Assembly: GCA_937906915.1 (NCBI GenBank)
Contig: CALCUU010000253.1
Location: 1 to 9,080 of the forward strand
DNA from: an uncultured Phascolarctobacterium sp.
GTDB taxonomy: Bacteria > Bacillota > Negativicutes > Acidaminococcales > Acidaminococcaceae
Direction: 5' to 3'
DNA length: 9,080 nucleotides
Of the stretch, positions 1 to 6,068 are shown piece by piece (position 1 is the first letter of the stretch; each line of letters starts with the position of its first letter). The position numbers and the translations under genes were made by a program. Below the pieces are notes generated by a model. That model made no database searches. It had not been told where the DNA came from and worked only from the letters and a program-made list of their open reading frames with translations.

Positions 1-305
1 GCTTCTCCATGGGTGGTAGTGATACCCTGCGTGGTTATGAAGATGACCAATTCCGCGGTAACAGTATGGTTAAAGCTACTTTGGAATATCGTTTCCCGAT
101 TATCAAAAAGGTACAAGGCGTACTCTTCACTGATAATGGCTATGCTTGGGATAAACGTCACGAAGATGACTTTGACTTTGGTTTAATTAAAAATAGCTTT
201 GGTGTGGGCTTGCGCATCAATTCCCCGCTCGGTCCTGTTAAACTGGACTATGGCTATGGTGATGATGGTGGCAAATTCCACTTCAGCTTCGGTGGACAAT
301 TCTAA
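1..305 (+). CDS. bamA: Outer membrane protein assembly factor BamA (Omp85), C-terminal part
   Basis: This is the 3' end of an Omp85-family barrel; its start lies upstream of the window and the reading frame is open from base 3. BamA folds and inserts beta-barrel proteins into the outer membrane. The first visible residues (FSMGGSDTLRGY) contain the LRGY form of the conserved VRGF/Y motif of loop L6 (27-38), which sits inside the barrel and is diagnostic of Omp85 proteins. About 90 residues of alternating, Gly- and aromatic-rich strands follow, including LGPVKLDYGYG, typical of the last strands of the 16-stranded barrel. The protein ends in FHFSFGGQF (276-302), a C-terminal aromatic beta-signal. 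The POTRA domains are outside the window. TamA and other Omp85 members share these motifs, but the adjacent ompH and lpx genes favour BamA. The next gene starts 15 nt after the stop, so the two are probably cotranscribed. Confidence 0.93.
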   Translation, partial: FSMGGSDTLRGYEDDQFRGNSMVKATLEYRFPIIKKVQGVLFTDNGYAWDKRHEDDFDFGLIKNSFGVGLRINSPLGPVKLDYGYGDDGGKFHFSFGGQF

Positions 306-310
306 TATTT

Positions 311-314
311 GGAG
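311..314 (+). promoter_or_regulatory. Ribosome binding site deciding the start at 321
   Basis: GGAG lies 6 nt before ATG 321. An in-frame TTG at 309 overlaps this site and has no ribosome site of its own. ATG 321 also gives a clean signal peptide (MKSK followed by a hydrophobic core), so 321 is preferred. Confidence 0.7.
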
Positions 315-320
315 TTTGTT

Positions 321-1592
321 ATGAAGTCCAAAATGATTTTAACTCTTGCTGCAATGACAAGCTTTTTGCCATTGCAGCAAGCTTTTTCTATGCCAATTGA
401 AAATGTTTACGTGCAGGTAGTTGACGTTACGGGAGGAACAAGCGCTCCCTTGCTCAACAAGATGTCCAATAGTATGCAGCTTGTTGCCGAGCAGCTTTTG
501 CTTGAAAGAGATACGGAAACAATTCTGCCTGTGCAACAGGAATACGCAACTCTTTTGTCCGACATTGCGGACAGGGTGCTTACCGGTTACTACTTGCAAA
601 GCACAGAACTTACCGTTGATAAAGAGTCTGAGCTTGTTTTTGAGGTAAAGCCTTGGAATGCATCTATTAGAAATGTACAGGTGGATTTGCAGTTTTCCGG
701 AATTGAGGCACAAACCTCTGAACTGTTGGAAAGTAAACTGCCAACTTTGAAGAAACAGCTTAATGACACTATTAAGGGTGCTTCCGTTGATGCTAGCGAT
801 TGGGCAGACGGTGTGCTTAGAAAAATGGTGCGTCAGCAAGTAGAGCAAGCCTTGCCTGAATTTAAGGTTGCGGTCGATTTAGTTACCGAAGCCAATAAAA
901 CCGTAGTGCAAGTAATCATCTATCCTGTTGGTCAGTTAGTGCGCAATGTAAATTACAGCCTGCGCTCTGACGCGATTCCCAACATCTTATTGATGAAGCT
1001 TAAACACAAATACGCTGATGAATGTAATAAATTACGAGGCTTGCCTGTAAATTACGTTCAGCGTCAAAAAGCGGAGATTGAAGAGTTCTTGCTTAATAAA
1101 TTGCGTAATGAGCCTGAAATTTTGGAGTATAAATTGCAGCCCTATGTAAATATCACTCCTGATACGGATATGGGCATAGAAATTTTAATCAGCTCCGATA
1201 AGTATAAGATTTGGTTTGAAGGCTATGGCGATATTGGCAGGGGCGAAGAAAATTTGTCCGGCAAGGCGCATATTGGTAAGTTTATTTCTCCTAAAGAAGA
1301 AGTATTTGGTGAGGCAGAGATAATTACTGATGATGTGGACTGGAACTTTGGCGTCGGTTATACACGTTACTGGGGAAAAAGTGGCTGGTCTTACATTAGA
1401 AGAATTCCTGACGGAGAAAACAATTATAAGCTGGAATATTATTTAGCACCTAAATGGCGGTTGAGGGCGGAACATTTTGCTAATAAGGACCGCAATGAAT
1501 ATGGCGTGCGTTATCGCATTCATGAATTCCTCAGCGCAGAATATGTTTATGGTGGCGATGAATTTTATTTGAGGATTATAGGAAATTTATAG
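321..1592 (+). CDS. Exported protein with POTRA-like modules and a small C-terminal beta-barrel, function unknown
   Basis: I do not recognise this 423-residue protein as a named family. It starts with a signal peptide (MKSK, hydrophobic stretch 5-22, likely cleavage near AFS-M at 23-24). Residues about 26-291 can be divided by eye into three modules of strand-helix-helix-strand-strand order, the topology of POTRA domains: about 26-112, 114-204 and 205-291. Module 2, for example, runs from strand SIRNVQVDLQFSG through two amphipathic helices to KVAVDLVTE and KTVVQVIIYPVG. From about 294 to the end there are 9-10 short alternating amphipathic strands separated by charged or Gly turns, as in an outer-membrane beta-barrel. 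It ends in FYLRIIGNL, with Leu rather than Phe last. It lies just after bamA and before a promoter for ompH, so a role in outer-membrane assembly is plausible but inferred. Its Gln codons are CAG-rich (12 of 20), unlike the lpx genes. It could instead be an LPS-linked or purely structural envelope protein. Confidence 0.85.
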   Translation: MKSKMILTLAAMTSFLPLQQAFSMPIENVYVQVVDVTGGTSAPLLNKMSNSMQLVAEQLLLERDTETILPVQQEYATLLSDIADRVLTGYYLQSTELTVDKESELVFEVKPWNASIRNVQVDLQFSGIEAQTSELLESKLPTLKKQLNDTIKGASVDASDWADGVLRKMVRQQVEQALPEFKVAVDLVTEANKTVVQVIIYPVGQLVRNVNYSLRSDAIPNILLMKLKHKYADECNKLRGLPVNYVQRQKAEIEEFLLNKLRNEPEILEYKLQPYVNITPDTDMGIEILISSDKYKIWFEGYGDIGRGEENLSGKAHIGKFISPKEEVFGEAEIITDDVDWNFGVGYTRYWGKSGWSYIRRIPDGENNYKLEYYLAPKWRLRAEHFANKDRNEYGVRYRIHEFLSAEYVYGGDEFYLRIIGNL

Positions 1593-1598
1593 CTTTTA

Positions 1599-1627
1599 TT
1601 GAAAGAATTGTTCTTGGCTGATATAAT
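1599..1627 (+). promoter_or_regulatory. Sigma-70-type promoter with extended -10, upstream of ompH
   Basis: TTGAAA at 1599-1604 matches the -35 consensus at 5 of 6 positions. It is followed by a 17-bp spacer and a perfect extended -10, TGATATAAT (1619-1627). The start of transcription would fall near 1634, giving a leader of about 30 nt before ompH. The -35 begins only 7 nt after the stop of the preceding gene, and I see no terminator in between, so read-through from bamA may add to it. This is the best promoter in the window. Confidence 0.8.
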
Positions 1628-1665
1628 AGACTATATATTTATGTAAGAAAGCAGGTATGTTAATT

Positions 1666-2148
1666 ATGATGCAGCATTTGCGCAATCCTAAAAATGTTAA
1701 ATTGGTTTCTTTGTTTGTAGCAGCAATCTTCGTATTGGGTTGCTTTGCGTTGACTTTGACTCAAAGTGGTTTTGGTGGCACTGCTTCTGCAGCTGCTAAG
1801 GAATCTGCAATTGGTGTAGTAAACTATCAAATGCTGGTATCCCAAAGCCCTGAACTTGCTAACGTAAGAACTGCTATGCAAAATGAAATTGCAACTGCTC
1901 AAAAAGATTTTGATGAAAAAAGCAAAACCATGAATGACGCTGAAAAACAACGTTATTACAAACAATTGCAAGAACGTATCGGTCACAAAGAAAAAGAATT
2001 GATGGATCCCGTTCTGAAAAGCATTGAATTGCAAATTCAAAAAATTGCTGATAAAAAAGGTCTTTCCGTAGTTGTTCATAAGGATACCGTTGTATTTGGC
2101 GGTGTAGATATTACTGATGAAGTAATCAGAGCGATGCAAAAAGGTTAA
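1666..2148 (+). CDS. ompH: Periplasmic chaperone, OmpH/Skp family (first copy)
   Basis: OmpH/Skp proteins bind unfolded outer-membrane proteins in the periplasm and hand them to BamA. The N-terminus has positive residues (R6, K9, K12), a hydrophobic segment at about 11-32, and then TASAAAKES, a plausible signal peptidase site. The mature part opens with the family strand IGVVNYQMLVSQSPEL, continues as a charged helical arm (about 62-125), and closes with VVVHKDTVVFGGVDITDEVI, the characteristic OmpH C-terminal strand and helix. At 160 residues it is a normal length for the family. ATG 1666 is chosen because the AGG at 1653-1655 is only 1 nt from ATG 1657 but 10 nt from 1666; ATG 1669 is also possible. 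FVLGC at 22-26 resembles a lipobox inside the hydrophobic segment, so lipidation cannot be excluded. It is first in its transcript and uses CAA for Gln 11 times of 12, which suggests high expression. Confidence 0.9.
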   Translation: MMQHLRNPKNVKLVSLFVAAIFVLGCFALTLTQSGFGGTASAAAKESAIGVVNYQMLVSQSPELANVRTAMQNEIATAQKDFDEKSKTMNDAEKQRYYKQLQERIGHKEKELMDPVLKSIELQIQKIADKKGLSVVVHKDTVVFGGVDITDEVIRAMQKG

Positions 2149-2164
2149 TAAAATTAAACCATAG

Positions 2165-2182
2165 GAGGCCCTTTTGGGCCTC
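2165..2182 (+). terminator. Hairpin after ompH, possible partial terminator
   Basis: GAGGCCC and GGGCCTC form a perfect GC-rich 7-bp stem around a TTTT loop, 17 nt after the ompH stop. Only a short ATTT follows, so full termination is doubtful. It may attenuate read-through or protect the ompH mRNA end from 3' decay, giving more ompH than downstream product. Confidence 0.6.
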
Positions 2183-2211
2183 ATTTGCTGTTGGTGCAGG
2201 AGGAATGAGTT

Positions 2212-2754
2212 ATGGGCAAAGCTTTGCTGATAATGTTTGTTTTAGGTACATTGTGTGTATCTGCCTGCGGTAATGTAAAGAAAAATGATAAACCGGTTGT
2301 GTCAGAAAAACCGGAAAAATTTATTGTAGCTGAAGTTAAGACTGAGCCACTTGATAAATTAAAAGAATTAAAGAAGCTCAGTGAAGAAAATTATTTAGTG
2401 GCCGACGCTAATACCCGTATGGTAGAGATGCGTGGTAGAGAAGTTGCACAGCTTAAAAAGTATCGTGTGCAAGTTGAGCAAGAGGCTGAGGAGCAGATTG
2501 CAACGCAGAAAAAACAGCTTGAAGAAGAGTATCAATTGAGAATGTTTAATTTGCGTATGCAGCTGGATTCTTTAAAGATTCGTTCTAAAAATCGTGAGCA
2601 GCTGGAAAGTGAAATTGAAGATTTGCGTATTGAACGTGAAGCAAGGCTTGCCCTTTTACAGGAACGAAAACAAAATTATGTAAATTTGAAAATGAAGGCA
2701 TATAGGGATGAGATGGAGCAACGCTTAAATCAAAAAGCTGCTAGTTTGCCTTGA
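2212..2754 (+). CDS. Coiled-coil lipoprotein, function unknown
   Basis: This 180-residue protein starts 8 nt after a full AGGAGG (2198-2203). The N-terminus is a short lipoprotein signal: MGK, a hydrophobic core and a VSAC lipobox, giving a lipidated Cys at 19, followed by Gly and a polar linker (20-45). A second Cys at 15 lies inside the signal. From about 47 to 175 the protein is almost entirely Glu, Lys, Arg, Gln and Leu with heptad-like spacing and no Pro or Gly except G75, so it should be one long helix or coiled coil. Such a rod could reach well into the periplasm. I do not recognise a family. Its place between two OmpH/Skp genes, whose arms are also helical, suggests a related chaperone, a spacer or an envelope-linking role; that is inference. 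Without a +2 Asp there is no obvious inner-membrane retention signal, so outer-membrane sorting by Lol is plausible if those rules hold here. Confidence 0.85.
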   Translation: MGKALLIMFVLGTLCVSACGNVKKNDKPVVSEKPEKFIVAEVKTEPLDKLKELKKLSEENYLVADANTRMVEMRGREVAQLKKYRVQVEQEAEEQIATQKKQLEEEYQLRMFNLRMQLDSLKIRSKNREQLESEIEDLRIEREARLALLQERKQNYVNLKMKAYRDEMEQRLNQKAASLP

Positions 2755-2787
2755 TATATTTATGAGAAAATTAAACTTAGTATAAGT

Positions 2788-2791
2788 GAGG
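2788..2791 (+). promoter_or_regulatory. Ribosome binding site deciding the start at 2801
   Basis: GAGG lies 9 nt before ATG 2801. An in-frame GTG at 2786 overlaps this site and is rejected. ATG 2801 gives a compact lipoprotein signal (MKKIVAGLL). Confidence 0.7.
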
Positions 2792-2800
2792 TTATTGATT

Positions 2801-3208
2801 ATGAAAAAAATTGTTGCCGGTTTGTTGATTGCCGGTTCTATGCTTACTTTTGGCTGCAGTGGTCGCAATGCTGAATTTGGTACTGTAGATATGCGTAAGA
2901 TTGAAACTGAAGCTGTATTTGTAAAAACTACTCAAGACGAAGTTGCAAAACGTATGGAAGCGCTTCAAGTAGAAATGGAAAAGGCTTTGGAAGGCAAATC
3001 CACCGAAGAACAACAAAAAGTTATGACCGAGTATTCTGCTAAAGCGCAATTATTGCAAAGTGAAGCACAAAACAAATTGAAATCCAGCTTGGATAATGCT
3101 TTGCATCAAGTTGCTAAAGAAAAAGGCTTAGGCGCTATTTTGTACAAAGATGCTGTTCCCCAAGGTGGCACAGACGTAACTCAAGCTGTTATTGACAAAA
3201 TGAAATAA
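2801..3208 (+). CDS. OmpH/Skp-family chaperone, predicted lipoprotein (second copy)
   Basis: This 135-residue protein has a lipoprotein signal (MKK, hydrophobic core, LTFGC lipobox with Cys at 19) followed by a short OmpH domain. FGTVDMRKIETEA matches the opening strand of the family. Residues about 40-105 form the charged helical arm, and GLGAILYKDAVPQGGTDVTQAVIDKM is the typical C-terminal strand-turn-helix. It is a paralogue of the product of 1666-2148; the closing blocks (HKDTVVFGGVDITDEVI versus YKDAVPQGGTDVTQAVI) align without gaps. Classical Skp is soluble and trimeric, so lipidation would tether the chaperone to a membrane and may divide labour with the first copy. A hairpin follows the stop codon. 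The gene starts 46 nt after the coiled-coil lipoprotein, with no convincing promoter of its own. Confidence 0.88.
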   Translation: MKKIVAGLLIAGSMLTFGCSGRNAEFGTVDMRKIETEAVFVKTTQDEVAKRMEALQVEMEKALEGKSTEEQQKVMTEYSAKAQLLQSEAQNKLKSSLDNALHQVAKEKGLGAILYKDAVPQGGTDVTQAVIDKMK

Positions 3209-3215
3209 ATTATAC

Positions 3216-3247
3216 AAGCGTGATGGAAGCTGTATTCACACGCTTTT
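3216..3247 (+). terminator. Hairpin with T-run between the second ompH and lpxD
   Basis: AAGCGTG (3216-3222) pairs perfectly with CACGCTT (3239-3245), and GAA/TTC inside can extend the structure. The stem ends in a run of four T (3244-3247). It lies just after the stop codon and looks like a moderate intrinsic terminator or attenuator. I see no clear promoter between it and lpxD, so some read-through must supply lpxD unless a weak promoter was missed. Confidence 0.6.
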
Positions 3248-3266
3248 ACTTATGGAGGTTTAGAAG

Positions 3267-4292
3267 ATGGAGAAGAGCGTACAAGAGTTAGCAGAGTTTC
3301 TGCATGGCACTGTAGAAAACGATAATCCTGCTTTGGTTGTTACCGGTGTTGCCGGTTTAGTAGAGGCTGGTCCGCAAGATATTTCTTTTGCAGTACCTCC
3401 CCATGTTGAACATTGCCACTTGAGCAAAGCTGGCGTTATGGTTTTGAGTCCGGCAGACCCTCAATTAGACGGCAGACCTGTTATTCGTGTAGAGAATCCT
3501 CGTGCAGCATTTGCTGCTTTGTTGGAATTGTTCCGTGCACCTGAAGAAATTGAGCGCGTAATCAGCCCTTTGGCTTATGTTGCACCTACTGCTAAGATTG
3601 GTGAAAATGTTGCAATCCAACCCTTTGCTGTTGTTGAAGCTGACGCTGAAGTTGGCGATGGTACTGTTATCTATCCTCACGCTTATATCGGTAAACGTGT
3701 AAAAGTTGGCAAGGATTGTATCGTATATCCCAACGTAACTGTTCGTGAAGACTGCGTGCTTGGTGACAGAGTTATTCTGCAAGCAGGTGCTGTAATCGGT
3801 GGCGATGGCTTTGGCTACATTACTCAAAACGGTAAGCATAGCAAAGTTCTGCAAACCGGTAATGTTATTTTGCATGATGATGTAGAAATTGGTAATAATA
3901 CCTGTATTGACCGTGCTACTGCAAATAGCACCATCGTTGGCAAAGGAACTAAGATTGATAACTTGGTACACTTGGGTCACAACGATATCCTGGGTGAAAA
4001 CTGCTTGGTTGTTGCTCACGTAGGTATTTCCGGTAGCGTTACCGTAGGTAATAACGTAACCTTTGCTGGTCAAGTTGGTACTGTAGGTCACATTACCATT
4101 GGCGATAATTGCGTATTTGGCGGTAGAACCGGCATTACCAATAATATTCCGTCCAACTCCTTTATGGCTGGCTTCCCTGCAATGCCCCATAAAGAATGGT
4201 TGCGTCAAGAAGCTAACATTCGTAAATTGGGCGATATGTTAAAACGAGTTAAAACCCTTGAGAAAGAACTGCAAAAATTACAAGAAAAGTAA
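3267..4292 (+). CDS. lpxD: UDP-3-O-(3-hydroxyacyl)glucosamine N-acyltransferase LpxD
   Basis: LpxD transfers a 3-hydroxyacyl chain from acyl carrier protein to the 2-amino group of UDP-3-O-acylglucosamine, the third step of lipid A synthesis, in the cytoplasm. The 341 residues match the family length. Residues 1-about 100 are the uridine-binding domain (with ISFAVPPH near 39-46). About 103-295 are left-handed beta-helix hexapeptide repeats carrying the signature GGDGFGY (178-184) and HLGHN, where H238 matches the catalytic His239 of E. coli. About 308-341 is the C-terminal helical part that helps bind acyl carrier protein. GGAGG lies 8 nt before the ATG. All 11 Gln codons are CAA, a sign of strong codon bias. 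It heads the run lpxD, lpxL, lpxC, fabZ. Confidence 0.97.
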   Translation: MEKSVQELAEFLHGTVENDNPALVVTGVAGLVEAGPQDISFAVPPHVEHCHLSKAGVMVLSPADPQLDGRPVIRVENPRAAFAALLELFRAPEEIERVISPLAYVAPTAKIGENVAIQPFAVVEADAEVGDGTVIYPHAYIGKRVKVGKDCIVYPNVTVREDCVLGDRVILQAGAVIGGDGFGYITQNGKHSKVLQTGNVILHDDVEIGNNTCIDRATANSTIVGKGTKIDNLVHLGHNDILGENCLVVAHVGISGSVTVGNNVTFAGQVGTVGHITIGDNCVFGGRTGITNNIPSNSFMAGFPAMPHKEWLRQEANIRKLGDMLKRVKTLEKELQKLQEK

Positions 4293-4313
4293 TTTTGCAT
4301 AGTGGTGTAGTTA

Positions 4314-5210
4314 GTGTTAGGTTATTATATAGTTAAATTGTTTAGCAAGCTAATGTGCGTTTCTCCTAAATGGTTGCGCAATTTAGTAGCTAGCTTGTTA
4401 GGTGGTATTGCTTGCGCTTTCATTCCTAAGTGGCGTATGGATATGGCAACTGCCAATGTAATGGAATGTTTAGGTGTAGATGAAGCTCGTGCGAGACAGA
4501 TTGCAGACGGTAGTTTGAGACGATTCGGCCGTATGATCGTGGAAGTAATGCGTTTCCCCCTTTTGAAGCCTGAAAATATCAATGAGCTTGTGAAAGTAGA
4601 AGGCTTAGAATATTTAGAGGCTGCCTATAAGGAAAATAAAGGTGTTATTATGGCAACTGGTCATTATGGCAACTGGGAACTTTTAGGTGCTACTGTTGCA
4701 TTGCATGGTTATCCTATGCTTTCAATTGCAAGAAAGCAGAACAATAGTCACATGGATAAATTCATCAATGAATATCGTGAGATTGTTGGTCAAAAGGTAG
4801 CATATAACCATGGCGAGCGCGGATTACTTGCTATTAGTAGAATGTTGAAGGAGAAAAATCTGCTTGGCATTTTATATGACCAAGATACAGGTGACAGTAG
4901 TTGTGAGCTTGATTTGTTTGGTAAAGAAAGCGGAATGCCTTTAGGCCCTGCTGCTTTATCAAGAATTTATGGTTCTCCGATTTTACCGATTTTCATGCAC
5001 AACAATACTGATGGCACTTGTACTGCTAAGATTCATCCGCCTTTGTATACTCCCAAAACAAAAGACAAAGAAAATGATTTTTATGTTGTCACCAGACAGC
5101 TTACAAATATTTTAGAACATGAAATTATCAGTGACCCGGAAATGTGGTTCTGGGTTCACGACAGATGGAAAGATGGACGTCGTCGTTTTGGCGGCAAAAA
5201 AAGAAGATAA
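4314..5210 (+). CDS. lpxL: Lipid A secondary acyltransferase, LpxL/HtrB family
   Basis: Members of this lysophospholipid-acyltransferase-like family add a secondary acyl chain to the hydroxyl of a primary chain on lipid A, at the inner face of the cytoplasmic membrane. The 298-residue protein has an N-terminal hydrophobic segment (about 22-38), the catalytic HX4E motif in GHYGNWE (H117, E122), the family block DQDTGDSSCELDLFGKE (189-205) and the closing PEMWFWVHDRWK (275-286). The start is GTG 4314, supported by the conserved-looking N-terminal helix (YYIVKLFSKLM) and only a weak GTGGTG ribosome site; ATG 4353 is the alternative. The gap to lpxD is 21 nt. I cannot tell from sequence which chain length or position it uses, or whether it requires Kdo. 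Its place between lpxD and lpxC, rather than elsewhere as in E. coli, is a local feature of this cluster. Gln codons are mixed, which with the poor start suggests lower expression than its neighbours. Confidence 0.92.
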   Translation: MLGYYIVKLFSKLMCVSPKWLRNLVASLLGGIACAFIPKWRMDMATANVMECLGVDEARARQIADGSLRRFGRMIVEVMRFPLLKPENINELVKVEGLEYLEAAYKENKGVIMATGHYGNWELLGATVALHGYPMLSIARKQNNSHMDKFINEYREIVGQKVAYNHGERGLLAISRMLKEKNLLGILYDQDTGDSSCELDLFGKESGMPLGPAALSRIYGSPILPIFMHNNTDGTCTAKIHPPLYTPKTKDKENDFYVVTRQLTNILEHEIISDPEMWFWVHDRWKDGRRRFGGKKRR

Positions 5211-5222
5211 AGGAGGAGCGCA

Positions 5223-6068
5223 ATGACTGCTAAAAATATGCAACATACCATTTGCAAAGAGATTTCCTATTCTGGTATCGGTTTGCATTCCGGTAAAGAT
5301 GTATTGATGACTTTTAAACCTGCAGCAGTTAATACCGGTGTTGTTTACGTGCGTACTGATTTGCCCGGTCGTCCCGAAATTAAAGCTTTAGCTGAAAATG
5401 TAAGCTCTACCGTAAAGGCAACTACCATTAGTGCCAATGGTGCCGAAGTATTTACTGTTGAACATTTAATGGCAGCTTTGTCCATGATGGGTGTAGATAA
5501 TATTTATATTGAGATGTCTTCTCCTGAACCGCCTGTAACTGATGGCAGTGCTAAGGTTTTCTGTGAATTGTTAGAAGAAGCAGGTTTGCTGGAACAAGAT
5601 GAAGAACGTCAAGTGTATGCTGTAGATAAAGAATTCCACGTACACGATGGTGACCGTTATATTGCTATTATTCCTTATGACGGATATCGTATTTCTTTTA
5701 CTTCTATTAATAAACATCCCTTGCTCGGCACTCAGTACTATGATATTGAATTGAACAAGGAAAACTTTAAAGAAGAAATTATGGCTGCTAGAACTGTTGC
5801 TTTTACCGAGGAGCTGGAAATGCTTAAAAAACTTGGCCTTGGTTTAGGTGGAAGCTTGGAAAATGTAGTAGTTTTTGATAAGGATAAGATTTTATCCGTA
5901 CCTCGTTTTGATGATGAATTGATCCGTCATAAAATTCTTGATGTGATTGGCGACTTATATTTGCTTGGACATATTAAGGGACATGTTATTGCTGTTAAGA
6001 CAGGACATGCCTTTAATTCTCAAATAGCGAAACAAATTCAAGCCTACAGAACAAAGGAGGAAAAGTAA
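5223..6068 (+). CDS. lpxC: UDP-3-O-acyl-N-acetylglucosamine deacetylase LpxC
   Basis: LpxC removes the acetyl group from UDP-3-O-acyl-N-acetylglucosamine, the first committed and usually rate-setting step of lipid A synthesis; it is a cytoplasmic zinc enzyme. The 281-residue protein has the start motif SYSGIGLHSG, VEHLMAAL (E80 and H81, matching E. coli E78 and zinc ligand H79), ARTVAF (189-194), and RHKILDVIGDL, giving zinc ligands H236 and D240. KTGHAFN carries the catalytic H262 (E. coli H265). All ligands are present, so it should be active. It ends soon after this motif and lacks the longer E. coli C-terminal tail, whose residues are used for FtsH turnover, so control by that route is unlikely in the same form. 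AGGAGG sits 6 nt before the ATG. The stop directly abuts the fabZ ATG (TAAATG). Confidence 0.98.
   Translation: MTAKNMQHTICKEISYSGIGLHSGKDVLMTFKPAAVNTGVVYVRTDLPGRPEIKALAENVSSTVKATTISANGAEVFTVEHLMAALSMMGVDNIYIEMSSPEPPVTDGSAKVFCELLEEAGLLEQDEERQVYAVDKEFHVHDGDRYIAIIPYDGYRISFTSINKHPLLGTQYYDIELNKENFKEEIMAARTVAFTEELEMLKKLGLGLGGSLENVVVFDKDKILSVPRFDDELIRHKILDVIGDLYLLGHIKGHVIAVKTGHAFNSQIAKQIQAYRTKEEK

Noticed and set aside
309..320. TTG 309 as the start of the POTRA-like gene
   Set aside because: It overlaps the GGAG that serves ATG 321 and adds acidic residues before an otherwise normal signal peptide.
339..848. Open frame on the - strand opposite the unknown POTRA-like gene
   Set aside because: The + strand frame has a signal peptide, ribosome site and consistent secondary structure; the reverse translation has none.
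2781..2786. TATAAG as a -10 box before the second ompH
   Set aside because: There is no acceptable -35 at 16-18 bp, and the hexamer runs directly into the ribosome site, leaving no room for a leader.
3465..4208. Long open frame of 247 codons on the - strand opposite lpxD
   Set aside because: It lies wholly inside lpxD, has no sensible start signal, and its translation is rich in Asn, Thr and Ser without domains. The codon bias of the hexapeptide-repeat gene explains the lack of reverse stops.
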